A DNA stretch of 64,000 bases, taken from assembly GCF_041146395.1 (NCBI RefSeq), contig NC_090996.1, positions 29,350,738 to 29,414,737 on the forward strand, given 5' to 3'. The translations under genes were made by a program, and so were the position numbers. The first letter of the stretch is position 1. The number at the start of each line of letters is the position of its first letter. This document shows positions 11,269-21,785 of this stretch, one piece after another. The notes beneath the pieces are model-generated. The model saw only the letters and a program-made list of their open reading frames with translations, searched no databases and was not told the DNA's origin. Origin of the DNA: Eulemur rufifrons. Taxonomy: Eukaryota; Chordata; Mammalia; Primates; Lemuridae.

Positions 11269-11500
11269 ATCTTGTTTACTTACTACTCACTCCTCTCTAA
11301 TACCTTACCCACTTCCTGATGATTATAATGCAAATCCCAGAGAGTGTATCCTTTTATTATAACATTTCAGTAAGTATCTTAAAAGATAAGGACTCCATGT
11401 GTTGCATAGGAACAAAATTTTATTATCACACTTAAAAAGTTAGTAATTCCTTAATATCATCAACTATCCTTAAATAATTTCAGGTTTTTAAACATAAATA
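11269..11500 (-). repeat. L1M 3' UTR, right part of the split copy
   Basis: Resumes the element begun at 9888: 'cttgtttacttactactcac', 'gattataatgcaaatcccagagagtgtatcc', 'aaaagataaggactcc', 'ttccttaatatcatcaactatcc'. All are in complement and in the expected order. Confidence 0.65.
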
Positions 11501-12675
11501 CCTACTTCAGCTTCACTCCAAGAAATCATTGGCTTGAAATTATGGTTTGTATATGCTATTTATATTTTGTTATACAGTAAGATAACTACTGAATTATTGA
11601 GATTTTAAAAGGAAAATGTATCCATGTGTCTAAAATTATCTCGTATACCATCGGTATATCTCACGTTGGAATACATCATGTTAAGGAGGCTCTTAGCAGA
11701 AAGTTTTGCCCACTTCCTTCTTTGCTCCGCATGGAAGGTCTTACGGTGTCCTTGTTTTCATGACTCTAGTGCCTGGAGTGAACCCCAGGGATGTGTAAAC
11801 CAACCATGAAATCTGAAGGAACAATAGCTTCATAGACCCATCACCAGCTCAGCACAATTTATAATACAATTAAGACCGACAAATATAATTGGATAAACAG
11901 AAAATAGAATTAAGGTAATCTATCCTAAGTGTACCAAATTCCTATAATGAGTTGCTTTCAGCAGTTGTGGAAACATGTAATTACCAAACAAATTACATGT
12001 TATTTTTATCTAAGAAGCTAATTAAGTGTTCTGTGTAAATTATTATGTGGTGGCACAAGGATCTGAGTTGTATAAAGTACCTAATTGGAAAAGGGACGAG
12101 ACCCGGGAATTTTACGTGGGAATACCAGGAAGGGGAGATCCTAGCAAGAGGGTCTGACTCTGAAGCTGGGTGGGGATGGGAAAAGGTTTGGGTGCCTGTG
12201 GTTGGTTTAACTTGAGCCTGGTGGTTGAGGTTAAGTGAGGGCTCTGGCCGTTGAGGAGCCCTGGGTCCTTTTTACTTACCTGTTTTTTTTAAAACTTATT
12301 CCCTTTCCCAAATGTAAACAGTGAAGCTCTGTATGTTCCAGCTCACTTTAACCGGGGTTCTGTCTTCTTTGTAGCCCTTACATAACTTCCTTACTTTGTT
12401 CTTGTTTCCTTGTGACTCAGTAAGTCTTCCACTATCTCCTTGTGGATTTGTACCCTTTTGCACTCTGGAATGCGAGGAAACAGGCATATTGGGATACACA
12501 ACGTCGTCTTTTCCATAGCTCAGAACAGGTAGCTTGGAAGAATTTTGTGATGAAGCTTTGAGCCGGAACTGACCTCAAAAAACATATTCATTGCTGTTGA
12601 GTGCTATAGGAGAGACAGACACTTCTCCTGAGTTGAGGCAGGGGAGGAGAGAGTGGAATTGCTATATTCCCGCCA
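11501..12675. other. Unique sequence, nothing recognised
   Basis: AT-rich to about 12060, then mixed. It contains a perfect 11-bp inverted repeat at 11972-12001 (see findings). No open frame above 67 codons. Confidence 0.5.
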
Positions 12676-12810
12676 GGTTAGACATAATGCTGTGGTAGGA
12701 AGTGCTCTGAATCAGAGTCATAAGACTGGGTTCGTTGTCCCCACCTTACCGTTGGTGACCTGTGTGACCTTTGGCAAGGCATCGCTCCCCTCTGAGCCTT
12801 GGCCTGTCAC
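12676..12810 (+). repeat. MIR SINE
   Basis: The core and 3' part are recognisable: 'gaatcagagtcataagactgggttc', then 'gtgacctgtgtgacctttggcaaggca' and 'cctctgagcctt'. These follow the MIR order. Confidence 0.75.
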
Positions 12811-13084
12811 AGAGGTGCTTTTAGGATGGCACACCGTAATGTAAATGAACATGGTCTGTAAAGTCTAAATCTTAGTACAAACAGATCGGGTGTTAGGGTC
12901 GTTGTTATTAACCAATGGCAGCCATACAAAATCAGACAAGGTGAGGGATGTCACTGCAAATACCAGCAATTGTCTTCTAGTCTGGTTGGGTTTAGGTATC
13001 ATTGAGATTTGGTCTCTTCTGTTTTTCAGCTTGGTTCGTCTCAGTATTGTCTTCATTTTCCGGGAATATCTCCTCACCCCCACT

Positions 13085-13255
13085 CCCAATGTGGCAAAGT
13101 GGTCACTAGAAGCATTGCACCCATTTGACCGATGAGAAAGCTGAGGCTCACAGAAGTGAAACAAAGAGCCCAATGACTCACAGCTCATAAGGGATAGAAC
13201 CTGGACTCAAACCCAGCCCTGTCTGACTTCCAAGTCTGCAGTGCTAACCATGACA
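13085..13255 (-). repeat. MIR SINE, antisense
   Basis: Complement of MIR: 'gaccgatgagaaagctgaggctcacagaagtga', then 'gaacctggactcaaacccag' and 'gtctgacttccaagtctg'. Confidence 0.75.
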
Positions 13256-13299
13256 CACGCTAACATGAGTTAGACTTGATGGAAAGGACCTGCTGTTCA

Positions 13300-13500
13300 T
13301 GAAGCCTTATCTACACAGCCTTTAGTTCTTACTACTGCCATGAGGAAAGTGCTGTGTCCACCTTAGTGATGACCAAATTGAGGTCTGGGAGTGGATTGTT
13401 AAGGTGATGGTCACATGGCCAGGGATTGGCAGAGCCCACATTTGGACCCTGGCTTCTTGCTTTAAATCCAAGCCTCTTTCTACTGCCCTAGACTGTACAT
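13300..13500 (-). repeat. MIR SINE, antisense
   Basis: Second antisense MIR directly after the first: 'gatgaccaaattgaggtctggga', 'gtcacatggccagggattggcagagcc', and 'tggaccctggcttcttgctttaaatcc'. Confidence 0.6.
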
Positions 13501-13639
13501 GCCATCATCTCAAGGAGCTGCCCCTCAGAGGGGGAGAAGTCATTCAGTACCTGGGAGTCTGTGACAAGTACCGTGTGGCTCTGGTAGGTGGATTCTCAGC
13601 TCTAAGGATGAAGCAGTGACTCTTGGGTGAGCTCATGAC

Positions 13640-13755
13640 CATACAGATTTGTATTGGTTCAGCACATCCTGTGTGCCAAGCACTTTACTCTCTCTTGTTT
13701 AATGCTCTAATAACCCCGTTTTACAGAGGAGGAAGCTAGGGGTTGCATAGTGTCT
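13640..13755 (-). repeat. MIR SINE fragment, antisense
   Basis: 'cctgtgtgccaagcactttac', 'taataaccccgttttacagaggaggaagc' is the complement of the MIR 3' half. Confidence 0.65.
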
Positions 13756-13764
13756 TGCACAGAA

Positions 13765-14075
13765 CAGCTGCACAGCTTTTATTGAAGACAAGAAAAATGG
13801 CATATAAGTTGATCAAGGCCAGGGCTGGTGTAAGAAGGCACATGGTGGCCTTGGGGATAACCCAGAGGAAGAAGAACTGAATTCCTGAATAAGGAGTCTG
13901 AGCTTGATCTTGCAGTTTATAAGACAACCACGAAGGGAGATGAAACTGGTTGTCATGAGCAGGAAGGACTAGAGGCAGGTGAGAGCATCAGGCCATTGCA
14001 GGCATCTAGGTGTGGGCAGTATGACCTGAACTAAGCTGGAGAGGATAGGAACGCAAAGGAACTGCTTGGATATCA
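13765..14075 (-). repeat. L2 LINE fragment, antisense
   Basis: Degenerate antisense L2-like text ('gaccagg'-type patches, 'catcaggccattgcaggcatctagg', 'gagaggataggaa'). It fits the interior of the antisense copies seen at 8.5 and 37 kb but is weakly supported. Confidence 0.35.
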
Positions 14076-14084
14076 GTTTGTGTG

Positions 14085-14225
14085 CTGGGTAGGAATGTGA
14101 CTATAGAGTCAGATAGACCTGGATTTAATCTAGCTCTATCATTTAAACAAGTGACTCTATCTTCTCTGAGGCTCATTTTTTCCCTCTAAAATAAGGACAT
14201 TACCACCTCCTTATTAGGGTTGTAA
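14085..14225 (+). repeat. MIR SINE, left part of a split copy
   Basis: 'gagtcagatagacctggatttaatc', 'caagtgactctatcttctctgaggctca', 'ctaaaataaggacattaccacctcc', 'agggttgtaag' follow MIR order. The expected 3' remainder appears only after 14635. Confidence 0.7.
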
Positions 14226-14634
14226 GCATGTGCTGCTGGAGCTGCCTCTGTGGACTGAAGGCTGCTCACTAGGTACCCCTCTGACTCTGCCTGGGGGGTC
14301 TTTTCTGGCTGTGGAAGCCAGATTAGCCCACTTGCAGGGCAAGTGAAGGTACTGGAAGCAGATGATGATAGACAGCATTTGTAGATATGTTCTCCAGCCC
14401 CTTGTCTTGTAGGCAAGATGACCATGATACAGGTATTTTATGGTACCTTCCAGGTGTGGCTAGTGATATTAAGGTTCAGTTGCCCAAACTGGTAACTTGC
14501 TTGAAAATTCACCATTTATCATTTCCTTTTACTGCCCTGTCTCACTTCTTTTTTCCCTTATCAGTGTTTCCTGGGATCATTTCTCAAATAAACTACTGGG
14601 AACTTGAATTCTTTTCTCAGGGTCTCAGGTTATA
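14226..14634 (+). mobile_element. Probable ERVL-class LTR inserted in MIR
   Basis: The last 100 bp ('cctgggatcatttctcaaataaactactgggaacttgaat', then 'ctcagggtctcagg') have the shape of an LTR 3' end with its AATAAA signal. The same ending is seen at 31320-31425. Its position inside a MIR shows it is an insertion. I cannot fix the subfamily. Confidence 0.45.
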
Positions 14635-14728
14635 ATAATGATCCAATGAAATGCTGTATGTAAAGTGCTTAGTGCAGTTTCCTGGCACAAGGTAAGTACC
14701 CAATTAATGATAGTTACTTACTATCAAC
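14635..14728 (+). repeat. MIR SINE, right part of the split copy
   Basis: 'aatgaaatgctgtatgtaaagtgcttagtgcag', 'cctggcacaaggtaag' is the MIR 3' end and continues the copy broken at 14225. Confidence 0.65.
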
Positions 14729-15482
14729 ATCATTGTTACTATCCTCGTGAAGGTAAATGAACTCATTCTTTCAAGACATTTCCGCTGACAGATAAATTCA
14801 TCCAAAATATGAAGAAAAATGTGAAGGAAAGGGTCACCTAGGATGTGTGAAGCAAAATAGTGCAATGATTTCTTTTTTTAATGAGACAGTTTATTAATTA
14901 TTAATCAGTATTTGTAACCTTTAGTCCTTGTCTAACACCACGGGTAACAGGTCTACAATTGAGTGTGATTAGTCAAATGCCTCTTGCATCCCAAATTGGC
15001 CATCCTGAGCCACCCATTTTGATTTTCTTGGAAGAGGAATTGGTTTCATTAGAACCTAGTTGCAAATGAATCTCTCACCCTTGAAGTTCCTGTTGATATT
15101 TGAGCTTGCATTTTTAGCGGGAGAGAGAATTACTCTTGGATTGTAGTGATTTTAGCCTTCACGTGTTGAAGAGGTGGGATTATAGGGTGTGTGCTGTGGG
15201 TTTTTACACTCCAGTGTTTACGATACTGGCTTCCTGAAATCCAAGGTGATGGGCTTGCTGAGAGAGTAGCTCAACAGGGAGCCTTGGATGGTAGAACAGA
15301 GTGCAAGGGGGAGAGGGATGAAAAGTGGAGTGATGGGATGAGCCCATCTGCCTGTGGACTTGCTCATTTGACTTACGTGTGCTTACCCAGACCTGGGACC
15401 TGGGGGAGGGATACAGAAATGCATGAGAGGCTCTTGAGTGTTAGAGACAAAGCATGGTGATGTGACGATGTTAACACCTGCA
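14729..15482. other. Unique sequence, nothing recognised
   Basis: No repeat or gene is recognised. The largest open frame (89 codons, 15191-15460) has no family features. Confidence 0.45.
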
Positions 15483-15870
15483 TGATGGTCAGTTTTATGT
15501 GTCAACTTGGCTAGGCTACAGTCCACAGTTATTGAATCAAACTCTTATCTAGGTGTGGTTGTGAAGGTGTTGTGTAGATATGATTAAAGTTTATAATCAA
15601 TTGACTATAAGGGAGATTATCCCAGATAATCTGGGTGGGCCTGGTTTAATCAGTTGAAGGCCTTAAGAGCAGAGCCAAGGTTTTCTTAAAGAAGAATAAA
15701 TTCCACCTGAGGATAGAAGCGTTTGATCATGCCCAAAAGTTCCAGCATGCCCTATGGATTTTGGATTTGCTTAGCCACTCCCACAATCATGTAAGCCAAT
15801 TCCTTGTCATAAACCTCTTAAAATGTGTCTCCTACTGATCTGTTTCTCCAATGGAACCTTGACTCATATA
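15483..15870 (+). mobile_element. MaLR/ERVL-type 5' LTR
   Basis: Starts TGATGGTCAGTTTTATGTGTCAACTTGG and ends near 'ccaatggaaccttgactcatata', the worn form of the common '...aaccctgactaataca' LTR end, with 'cataaacctctt' upstream as a poly(A)-signal remnant. It is followed at once by a primer-binding-site-like stretch, which supports its being a 5' LTR rather than a solo LTR. Confidence 0.6.
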
Positions 15871-16278
15871 GATTTTGGTGCCAGGGATGGGGTACTGATG
15901 TCTTAAAAGGCGAAAGTGGCCTTGGAATTGAGCACTGGGCAGAGGCTAGAAGAATTTGGAGACAGAAAAATCCTAGATTTCCTTGAACAGACTGTTAGTG
16001 GAATGAATGTTAATAATTCCACTATTGAGGACTCCGAAGTGAGAAGCGTGGTGGAGAAAACATATATAATTTCTGAGAATACCTAAATCTCCACGAACAA
16101 ACTGTTGGTAGGAATATGGATGTTGAAGGCACTACCAGTGAGGGCTCCCTAAGATGGAAAAAAAGAGCATGTTATTGAAAACTGTAGGAAAAGGTGGTCC
16201 TTGCTGTATAGTGGACATAACTGAGTTGTATGTTGCAGTTATGTAGAAGTCTGAACTTGTGACTGATGAACTTGGACA
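15871..16278 (+). mobile_element. MaLR internal region, non-coding remnant
   Basis: Right after the LTR, 15876-15892 reads as a tRNA-Leu-type primer binding site (TGGTGCCAGGGATGGGG). The next 380 bp keep the MaLR internal word order: 'agtggccttggaattg', 'gggcagaggctagaagaattt', 'cagactgttagtgg', 'gaacttgtgactgatgaacttgg'. There is no open frame. The element is cut by the Alu at 16279 and no 3' LTR is visible. MaLR internal regions do not encode functional proteins. Confidence 0.6.
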
Positions 16279-16618
16279 ATTTTTTTTTTTTTTTTTTGAG
16301 ACAGAGTCTCACTCTGTCGCCCAGGCTAGCGTGCCATGGCATCAGCCTAGCTCATAGCAACCTCAAACTCCTGGGCTCAAGAGATCCTCCTGCCTCAGCT
16401 TCCCGAGTAGCTGGGACTACAGGCATATGCCACCATGCCTGGCTAATTTATTGTTTCTGTTTTTTGTTGCTGGGCTAAGTTTTTTGTTTTTTTGTTTTTT
16501 CAGTAGAGATGGGGTCTCACTCTTGCTCAGGCTGGTCTCAAACTCGTGAGCTCAAGTGATCCTCCCACCTCGGCCCTCCCAGAGTGCCCGGATTACAGGC
16601 ATGAGGCACCACGTCCAG
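16279..16618 (-). mobile_element. Alu SINE, antisense, full-length dimer
   Basis: Poly(T), then 'gagacagagtctcactctgtcgcccaggcta', 'cgagtagctgggactacagg', an atypical T-rich middle, 'tagagatggggtctcactcttgctcagg', and 'gattacaggcatgaggcacc'. Both arms are present. The right arm has the strepsirrhine-like 'atcagcctagctca' segment. Confidence 0.9.
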
Positions 16619-16644
16619 TTGTGGCTACACTCTTTAAACAGATT

Positions 16645-16810
16645 ATCTTGCTTAGTTCTTTCAGCAGTCATTCAGAATATAGGTATTATATTCCCCACTT
16701 TTCAGTTGTGAGCACTGAGGCATTGCAAGTTCAGGGAGTTTGCCTGAAATGGTAGAGGTAGTAAGTGGTGTGTCTGGGATTTAACCCCATCTCCAATTGA
16801 TTCCACTGTC
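16645..16810 (-). repeat. MIR SINE, antisense
   Basis: 'tattccccacttttcagttgtgagcactgaggc', then 'agtaagtggtgtgtctgggatttaaccccat' is the MIR complement. Confidence 0.65.
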
Positions 16811-16949
16811 TGTGGACTAGGTTTTGTATCATAAGTGTCAAGGGACATGAGAAGTAGGTTGGAAAGCCATGAAGACACAGCTCTGTGTGTGGCTTTACGC
16901 ATGACATATGATGACCTAACGCGAAGTAGTACACACATGTTTAAGTGTA

Positions 16950-17165
16950 CTGGAGACATGTTGCCCGGGGTCAAACCCAGCTTTGCTGTTTTTATTGGGT
17001 GTGTGACCTTTGGCAAGTTATTTCATCTCTCTGGACCTCAGTTTCCTCACCTGTAAATGGGGGTTACAGGAGCATCTTTCTAATAGGGATATGGAGCTTG
17101 AAGGAGAATAATCTGGCTAAAATGCTTAGTACAGTCCCTGGCACATAGTAAGTGCTTAGAAGTAA
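16950..17165 (+). repeat. MIR SINE, well preserved
   Basis: Long MIR: 'gtcaaacccagctttgc', 'gtgtgacctttggcaagttatttcatctctctggacctcagtttcctcacctgtaaatgggg', and 'tagtacagtccctggcacatagtaagtgctta'. Confidence 0.85.
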
Positions 17166-17228
17166 AATAATAATAATAACAGTAATATTAGTAGTAAAAA
17201 CAACAATAACAACATGCTAGTAATAATG
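17166..17228. repeat. Degenerate (AAT)n/(AAC)n simple repeat
   Basis: AATAATAATAATAAC followed by interrupted triplets directly at the MIR 3' end, as often grows from a MIR or poly(A)-like tail. Confidence 0.7.
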
Positions 17229-17319
17229 GCAGGTTACTCTTCCTGTTGTGTAGCTCTAAGCAGAGTGATACTGGGGACAACGAGCAAAGAGAACAATAGG
17301 TACTCCAGCCCTTTGCCAT

Positions 17320-17578
17320 GTGACATGTTCTCCATGTGGACCACTCTTTTCTGCCTCTTCAATTGGCTACTCCTTTCTAATTCTTCATTTCGGTGTTCAG
17401 AAGCTGTGTCTCCCAGGAAGTCTTCCCTGACATTCATGGCTTCAACAGATGCTCTTCCTCTGTGGGCTGGTCCCTACCGCAATCTTGTCAACATGCTTGA
17501 CATAGTCTGGAAACTCCCCGAGGGCAGAGGTCCCCTCTGTCCCACTCTTATTTGTTGCTACATCCTGGGCATTTAAAA
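17320..17578 (+). repeat. L2 LINE fragment
   Basis: 'ccaggaagtcttccctgaca', 'ctggaaactccccgagggcagaggtcccctctgtcccactctta' and 'catcctgggcattt' follow the L2 3' end. Confidence 0.6.
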
Positions 17579-18834
17579 AATGGAATGAATGGTGAGCTGG
17601 GACTGGGGCGGTATGCCTGGGCCTTGGCTTGCAACGTCCCGATGACTTTCCCTTGAGCTGGTTTGCTTTCCATTTATAACCGAGAACACCCTAGGAAGAG
17701 GTGCAGACACAGGGGGACCTGCAGGATGAGACTGGCTGCTTAGCGTATGCATGGGCCCTCACCATGACAGCCCCTCCACCTGCTGCTGTTCCTGGGCCTC
17801 TTTAAAACTCATTCTCCACTTGCCTGGGTGTTTAATATTTATCGATCGCTCACAGCATGCAAGCTGATCAATAAGTGTGTTCAGGAGCTCACTCCACACC
17901 TGCTTGATCAGCTCCTGCCACTTCTTTCCATCATCCTGGCTCTTGAAATCTTGTAGATGTGCCTTGAATTTTTTTTTTTTTTTTTTTTTTGGTGCTTTTC
18001 TAACAAAGGTCCTGGCTGCAGATATGCAGTAGCTGAAGTTCCATTTGATTTGCCTCCCAAGCCTTGAGGGCACTGGTTTTTATATAGCTGCTGTGTCCCT
18101 CTCTTTCCTCCTTCCCCGCACTTCTCAGGACGGCCAAAGGGAAAGCAAGAGGCACGGTCGGCTCTGAGTTCCAGCTCCCCGGTAGCTGTGCCTGTGTCAA
18201 CAGCATCTATGTTAGCGTAATCCGCTTCACTCCCCCAGCTGTTCACTTTCCCGGGGATCTGCCCGAGCCTCGCTGTTCCTGAACTTCCTTAATGAAGAGA
18301 TGACAGTGGGTGGCTGGAGATGGGAAGTCGGAAGGGAAGGGAGAAGGGGAGAGAGTCCCTGGGGTTCCATCCCTGTTACTCAGTATTGTTGAATTGGATC
18401 CTCAACATTCCATCATGTGATGTTTGGATGCTGGGAGGGGAGTTAAATATAGAATTCCTCCTTTTGGCATTTCAGAAGGTTTATATAATGTCCTGTTCCT
18501 TTTTGACAGCGGGGAGAAAGTGAATAGGACGGCTCGGAAGATTGGTCTGTGTCCGGAGGTTCATTTAAAGTAAAGTCTACTCAGCAGCCTGACCCATCTG
18601 CCTACTCAGGGGATGTTCTGTGAATCATGTTTGCAAAGACGCAGGTGCCCTTTCGAGCCTGAGGATCTGCTCAGCTCGAAAATTCTATTAATTCTAAGAT
18701 TCTACAAGTAGCCTTCACAAGAGTAGGTGCTGAAAATAGATCGCCACGTGGCATGCCCTGAATTTGCCTGGGTTACTGATTTGATTTTTCCCTCAATGCG
18801 TCTCTGAACATGGCCTGAGCTTGCTTTGCCATTT
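17579..18834. other. Unique sequence with a 20-odd-base poly(T) tract
   Basis: A run of T lies at about 17969-17991. On the minus strand it becomes poly-lysine in open frames of 104 and 112 codons (17759-18246). No retrocopy body or poly(A) signal accompanies the tract, so I do not call a pseudogene. Confidence 0.4.
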
Positions 18835-18960
18835 GAACCCTGCCCTGGAGTCCCAGGCCCAGCATTCAAACTCTGCCTCCGTCATTTCCCAGCTATGTGA
18901 CCTTGAACGAGTCTGTTAGCTTTTCCGGGCCTCATTTTCTTGCCTTTATGCATGTTCCCA
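18835..18960 (+). repeat. MIR SINE
   Basis: 'cattcaaactctgcctccgtcatttcccagctatgtgaccttgaacgagtctgttagc', then 'gggcctcattttcttgcc' follows the MIR core. Confidence 0.7.
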
Positions 18961-20160
18961 GACCTGTGCCTTCTCCTACCTCTCCTGTCTTAGTAAATGA
19001 CCTCACTTTCCATTGAGCTGTGCAGACTCCAAGCCTAGGAGTTATCTTTGCTTCCTCTTTCCCTCTTACCTGCAACGTACAGACCATCAGCAAGTGCTGC
19101 TAGCTCTACCTTTAAAACATACCCATAAGACTTTTTTTTTTTTTTTTTTTTGTTGAGGCAGAGTCTCACTTTGTTGCCCAGGCTAGAGTGAGTGCCATGG
19201 CGTCAGCCTAGCTCACAGCAACCTCAGACTCCTCGGCTTAAGCGATCCTACTGCCTCAGCCTCCCGAGTAGCTGCCTGGCTAATTTTTTCTATATAGATT
19301 TTTAGTTGTCCATATAATTTCTTTCTATTTTTTAGTAGAGACGGGGTCTCGCTCTTGCTCAGGCTGGTCTCGAACTCCTGACCTCGAGCGATCCACCCGC
19401 CTCGGCCTCCCAGAGTGCTAGGATTACAGGCGTGAGCCACCGCACCTGGCCCCATAAGACATTTTTTCGTCTTCACTGTAACTCCTTGCAAAATCCACCG
19501 CTGATGACAGAAGCATGTTCCAAAGTGGTCTGCACTTCCAGCCTTGACATCCCACAATCAGTGCATGACCTGGCTGCCTCAGTCATTAAGAACATCAGCA
19601 AAAACCCATAGATCTATTTCACATTAATCTTTATTAAAATCTTCTTCCAGCTTTTCCTTTTACCTGGAGTTAAAGTCAGTTCCTTGCCATGGCCTAGAAG
19701 GCCTGTCATCACCTCCTGCTCCTATCTCAGACCAAATCCTCTTCTCCCTTCCCTTGGTCCCCTTTTTCCCTTACTGCAACATTCCTAGCACCCACGTCAG
19801 GGCCTTTGCACTTGCTGTTCCTTCTGCATGGGAATTTCTTCCCGGGGTCTTCTTATGGTTGACTTCGTCCCACCACTCAAGTTTCATTTCCAACATTGCT
19901 GCCTCGGACAGGCTGTTCTTGATCACTCAAGTCCCAGTCGCCTCCAACTCAGCCATTATCACATTACTCAGCTTCCTTTTCTTCCATAGCTCAGCTCTAT
20001 CTAAACATTATTTTGTTGATGTTTTTATCTAACATCTCCCATTAGACTGTGTGTCCTTTGAGAGCAGGGAATTTTTTACCTTTGTCATTTCTGTATCTTA
20101 AAAAGACAGTCATGCACATAGTAGGTGCTTAATAAATATGTATTAAACGAATGAGTAAAG
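18961..20160 (+). repeat. Long L2 LINE copy split by an Alu
   Basis: L2 3' region for about 0.9 kb excluding the Alu at 19132-19450: 'gtgctgctagctctaccttta', then after the Alu 'ggcctagaaggcctgtcatcacctcct', 'agggcctttgcacttgctgttccttctgcatgg', 'tgtgtcctttgagagcagggaa', and the end 'cacatagtaggtgcttaataaatatgtattaaacgaatgag'. Confidence 0.75.
19132..19450 (-). mobile_element. Strepsirrhine-type Alu SINE inserted in L2
   Basis: Antisense Alu with the lemur/galago middle ('ttttctatatagatttttag', 'ttgtccatataatttctttc'). About 26 bp around the left-arm end ('gagtagctg' directly to 'cctggctaa') is missing. The target duplication CCCATAAGAC is perfect (19122-19131 and 19451-19460). Confidence 0.92.
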
Positions 20161-21439
20161 AGTGGCTTTGGGGATGAAATAAGCGCACACACACACCCCA
20201 TCTATGTGCACTGAAACTCCCATGGTGAAGACATGTCATTACTAATACCTGGGAGCCAGACCTTCCATAGCCCTCCAGCCGTATCAGCCTCCCCTGATCA
20301 AATTATGCTCCCAAGAAACTTTTCTTGCCTCTTGTTGAATTAAAATTCTTTAACTTCTCAGCTACCTCATGGGCCTTTGCATCTGTTCTGCATCTGTTTC
20401 TTAGCAGACTAGCTTGGCACATGGTGCTTTTTAGAGACATTTAGCATGTAAAGATATTTATAAAGGAGGGATTCTCTTCTATTTTTGCCCTGTCATCTGT
20501 TGGAGAGAGGGGGAGCAGCAAGCAGGCACACATGATTCATCCCTTGCCTGGAGAGTGCTGCCCATCTCCTTCCCGGAAGGGTGGGGGGCCGCAGGAGCAT
20601 CCGCACGCCAAGGCTGGTTTTAGTGAATGAAGTGCCCACGATGGTGGTTTTGCCAGTCTCGACATTCTGAAAGTTGGCCTCTTCTTTGTGGTTCACACTT
20701 CCCAAGTGGGTTATTATTGTAGCCTCTTCCTTCAGAATGTCCCTATAAGTGGAGCTGTGAAGGTGGGTGGGGGCACGGTTCATAAAACCATCCTCATTTC
20801 TGACACCAAGTGCAAGTTTGAAGGTCCCCAGACCACCTTTGGTTTTGATAAGTCACTAGACGCTCACAGAACCCACTGAAAGCTGTGACATTCACGTTAT
20901 AGTTTGTCATAGCTAAGGGATACAGACCAAAACCAGCCAAGGGAAGGGGTGCATAGGGCAGAGGCCACAAAAGTTCCAACGCTGCCAGTTGTCCTCGTCC
21001 CATGGAATCATGGACAGCTCTACTTTCTCAAAAACAACGTATGACACTAAACATGGAATATTGCCAACCGGGGCAGCTCACCGGGTGAGCTGGGTGCCCA
21101 GGGTCATTACTGGTTCTTTGATTGAGTGCCCACGTGGCTGACCTCAGTATCCAGGTTGTGTGATTCTAAGCGCCCACCTTGGATCTCATTGTTGGACTAT
21201 CTGGTGTGACCTGAGGCCTCCAGGCAAACAAAAACACTCCTCTCCAGGTGTGACATTCCAAGGGCTCAGCCAGAAGCCAAGGGCAAAGACCAGCCTCCTT
21301 TTCTTGAGCAAGACTCTTCTATAAGAGCTAAACCTGATACCCTGGTGTGGATGATTTGCAGATAGCAGTGGGGCTGGCTCTTCCCTTGCTTCTAACCCTG
21401 GAAATGATCCATTGGTTCCACAGATAAATACAGATTGTG
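20161..21439. other. Unique sequence with a 120-codon open stretch
   Basis: No repeat recognised. On the minus strand a frame is open from 20852 to 20493 (see findings) but I recognise no family and see no clear splice context. Confidence 0.4.
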
Positions 21440-21785
21440 AGCTCTGTGCTTGGCTCTGCACTAGTTGCTAGGGATATAGGGGTGAAAGACCTAATTCATG
21501 CTGTAAAAAGGCCAGGAGACAGACAGATAAACAGACAGTTATCCATGATTATGCCATGATGGTGCTAGAAATGATACTGAGGGTTCTTGGTGTGGAAGGG
21601 TGTCTACTCCAGCCTGGCTGCTGCTGAAGGCTTCCCAGAGGTGGTGCTAGTTGGGTTGAGGTTGGAAAGATGATTAGAAGTTGGCCAAGCTGGGTGGAGT
21701 GTAGGGGTAGGGAGGTGGTATTTAGGTAGGAGACTGTCACGTGCAAAGGTGCAGGGGTAAGGAGCCCTGCATTTTCTTAGATGCC
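21440..21785 (-). repeat. L2 LINE fragment, antisense
   Basis: 'ggctctgcactagttgctagggatatagg', 'aggcttcccagaggtggtgctag', 'aagtgcaaaggtgcaggggtaaggagcc'-like blocks follow the L2 complement ('ctggggatacag', 'aggcctcactgagg', 'gcaaaggccctgagg'). Confidence 0.55.

Noticed and set aside
17759..18246. Minus-strand frames with a poly-lysine block, suggesting a retrocopy tail
   Set aside because: The T run has no poly(A) signal at the right distance, no target repeat and no recognised source gene.
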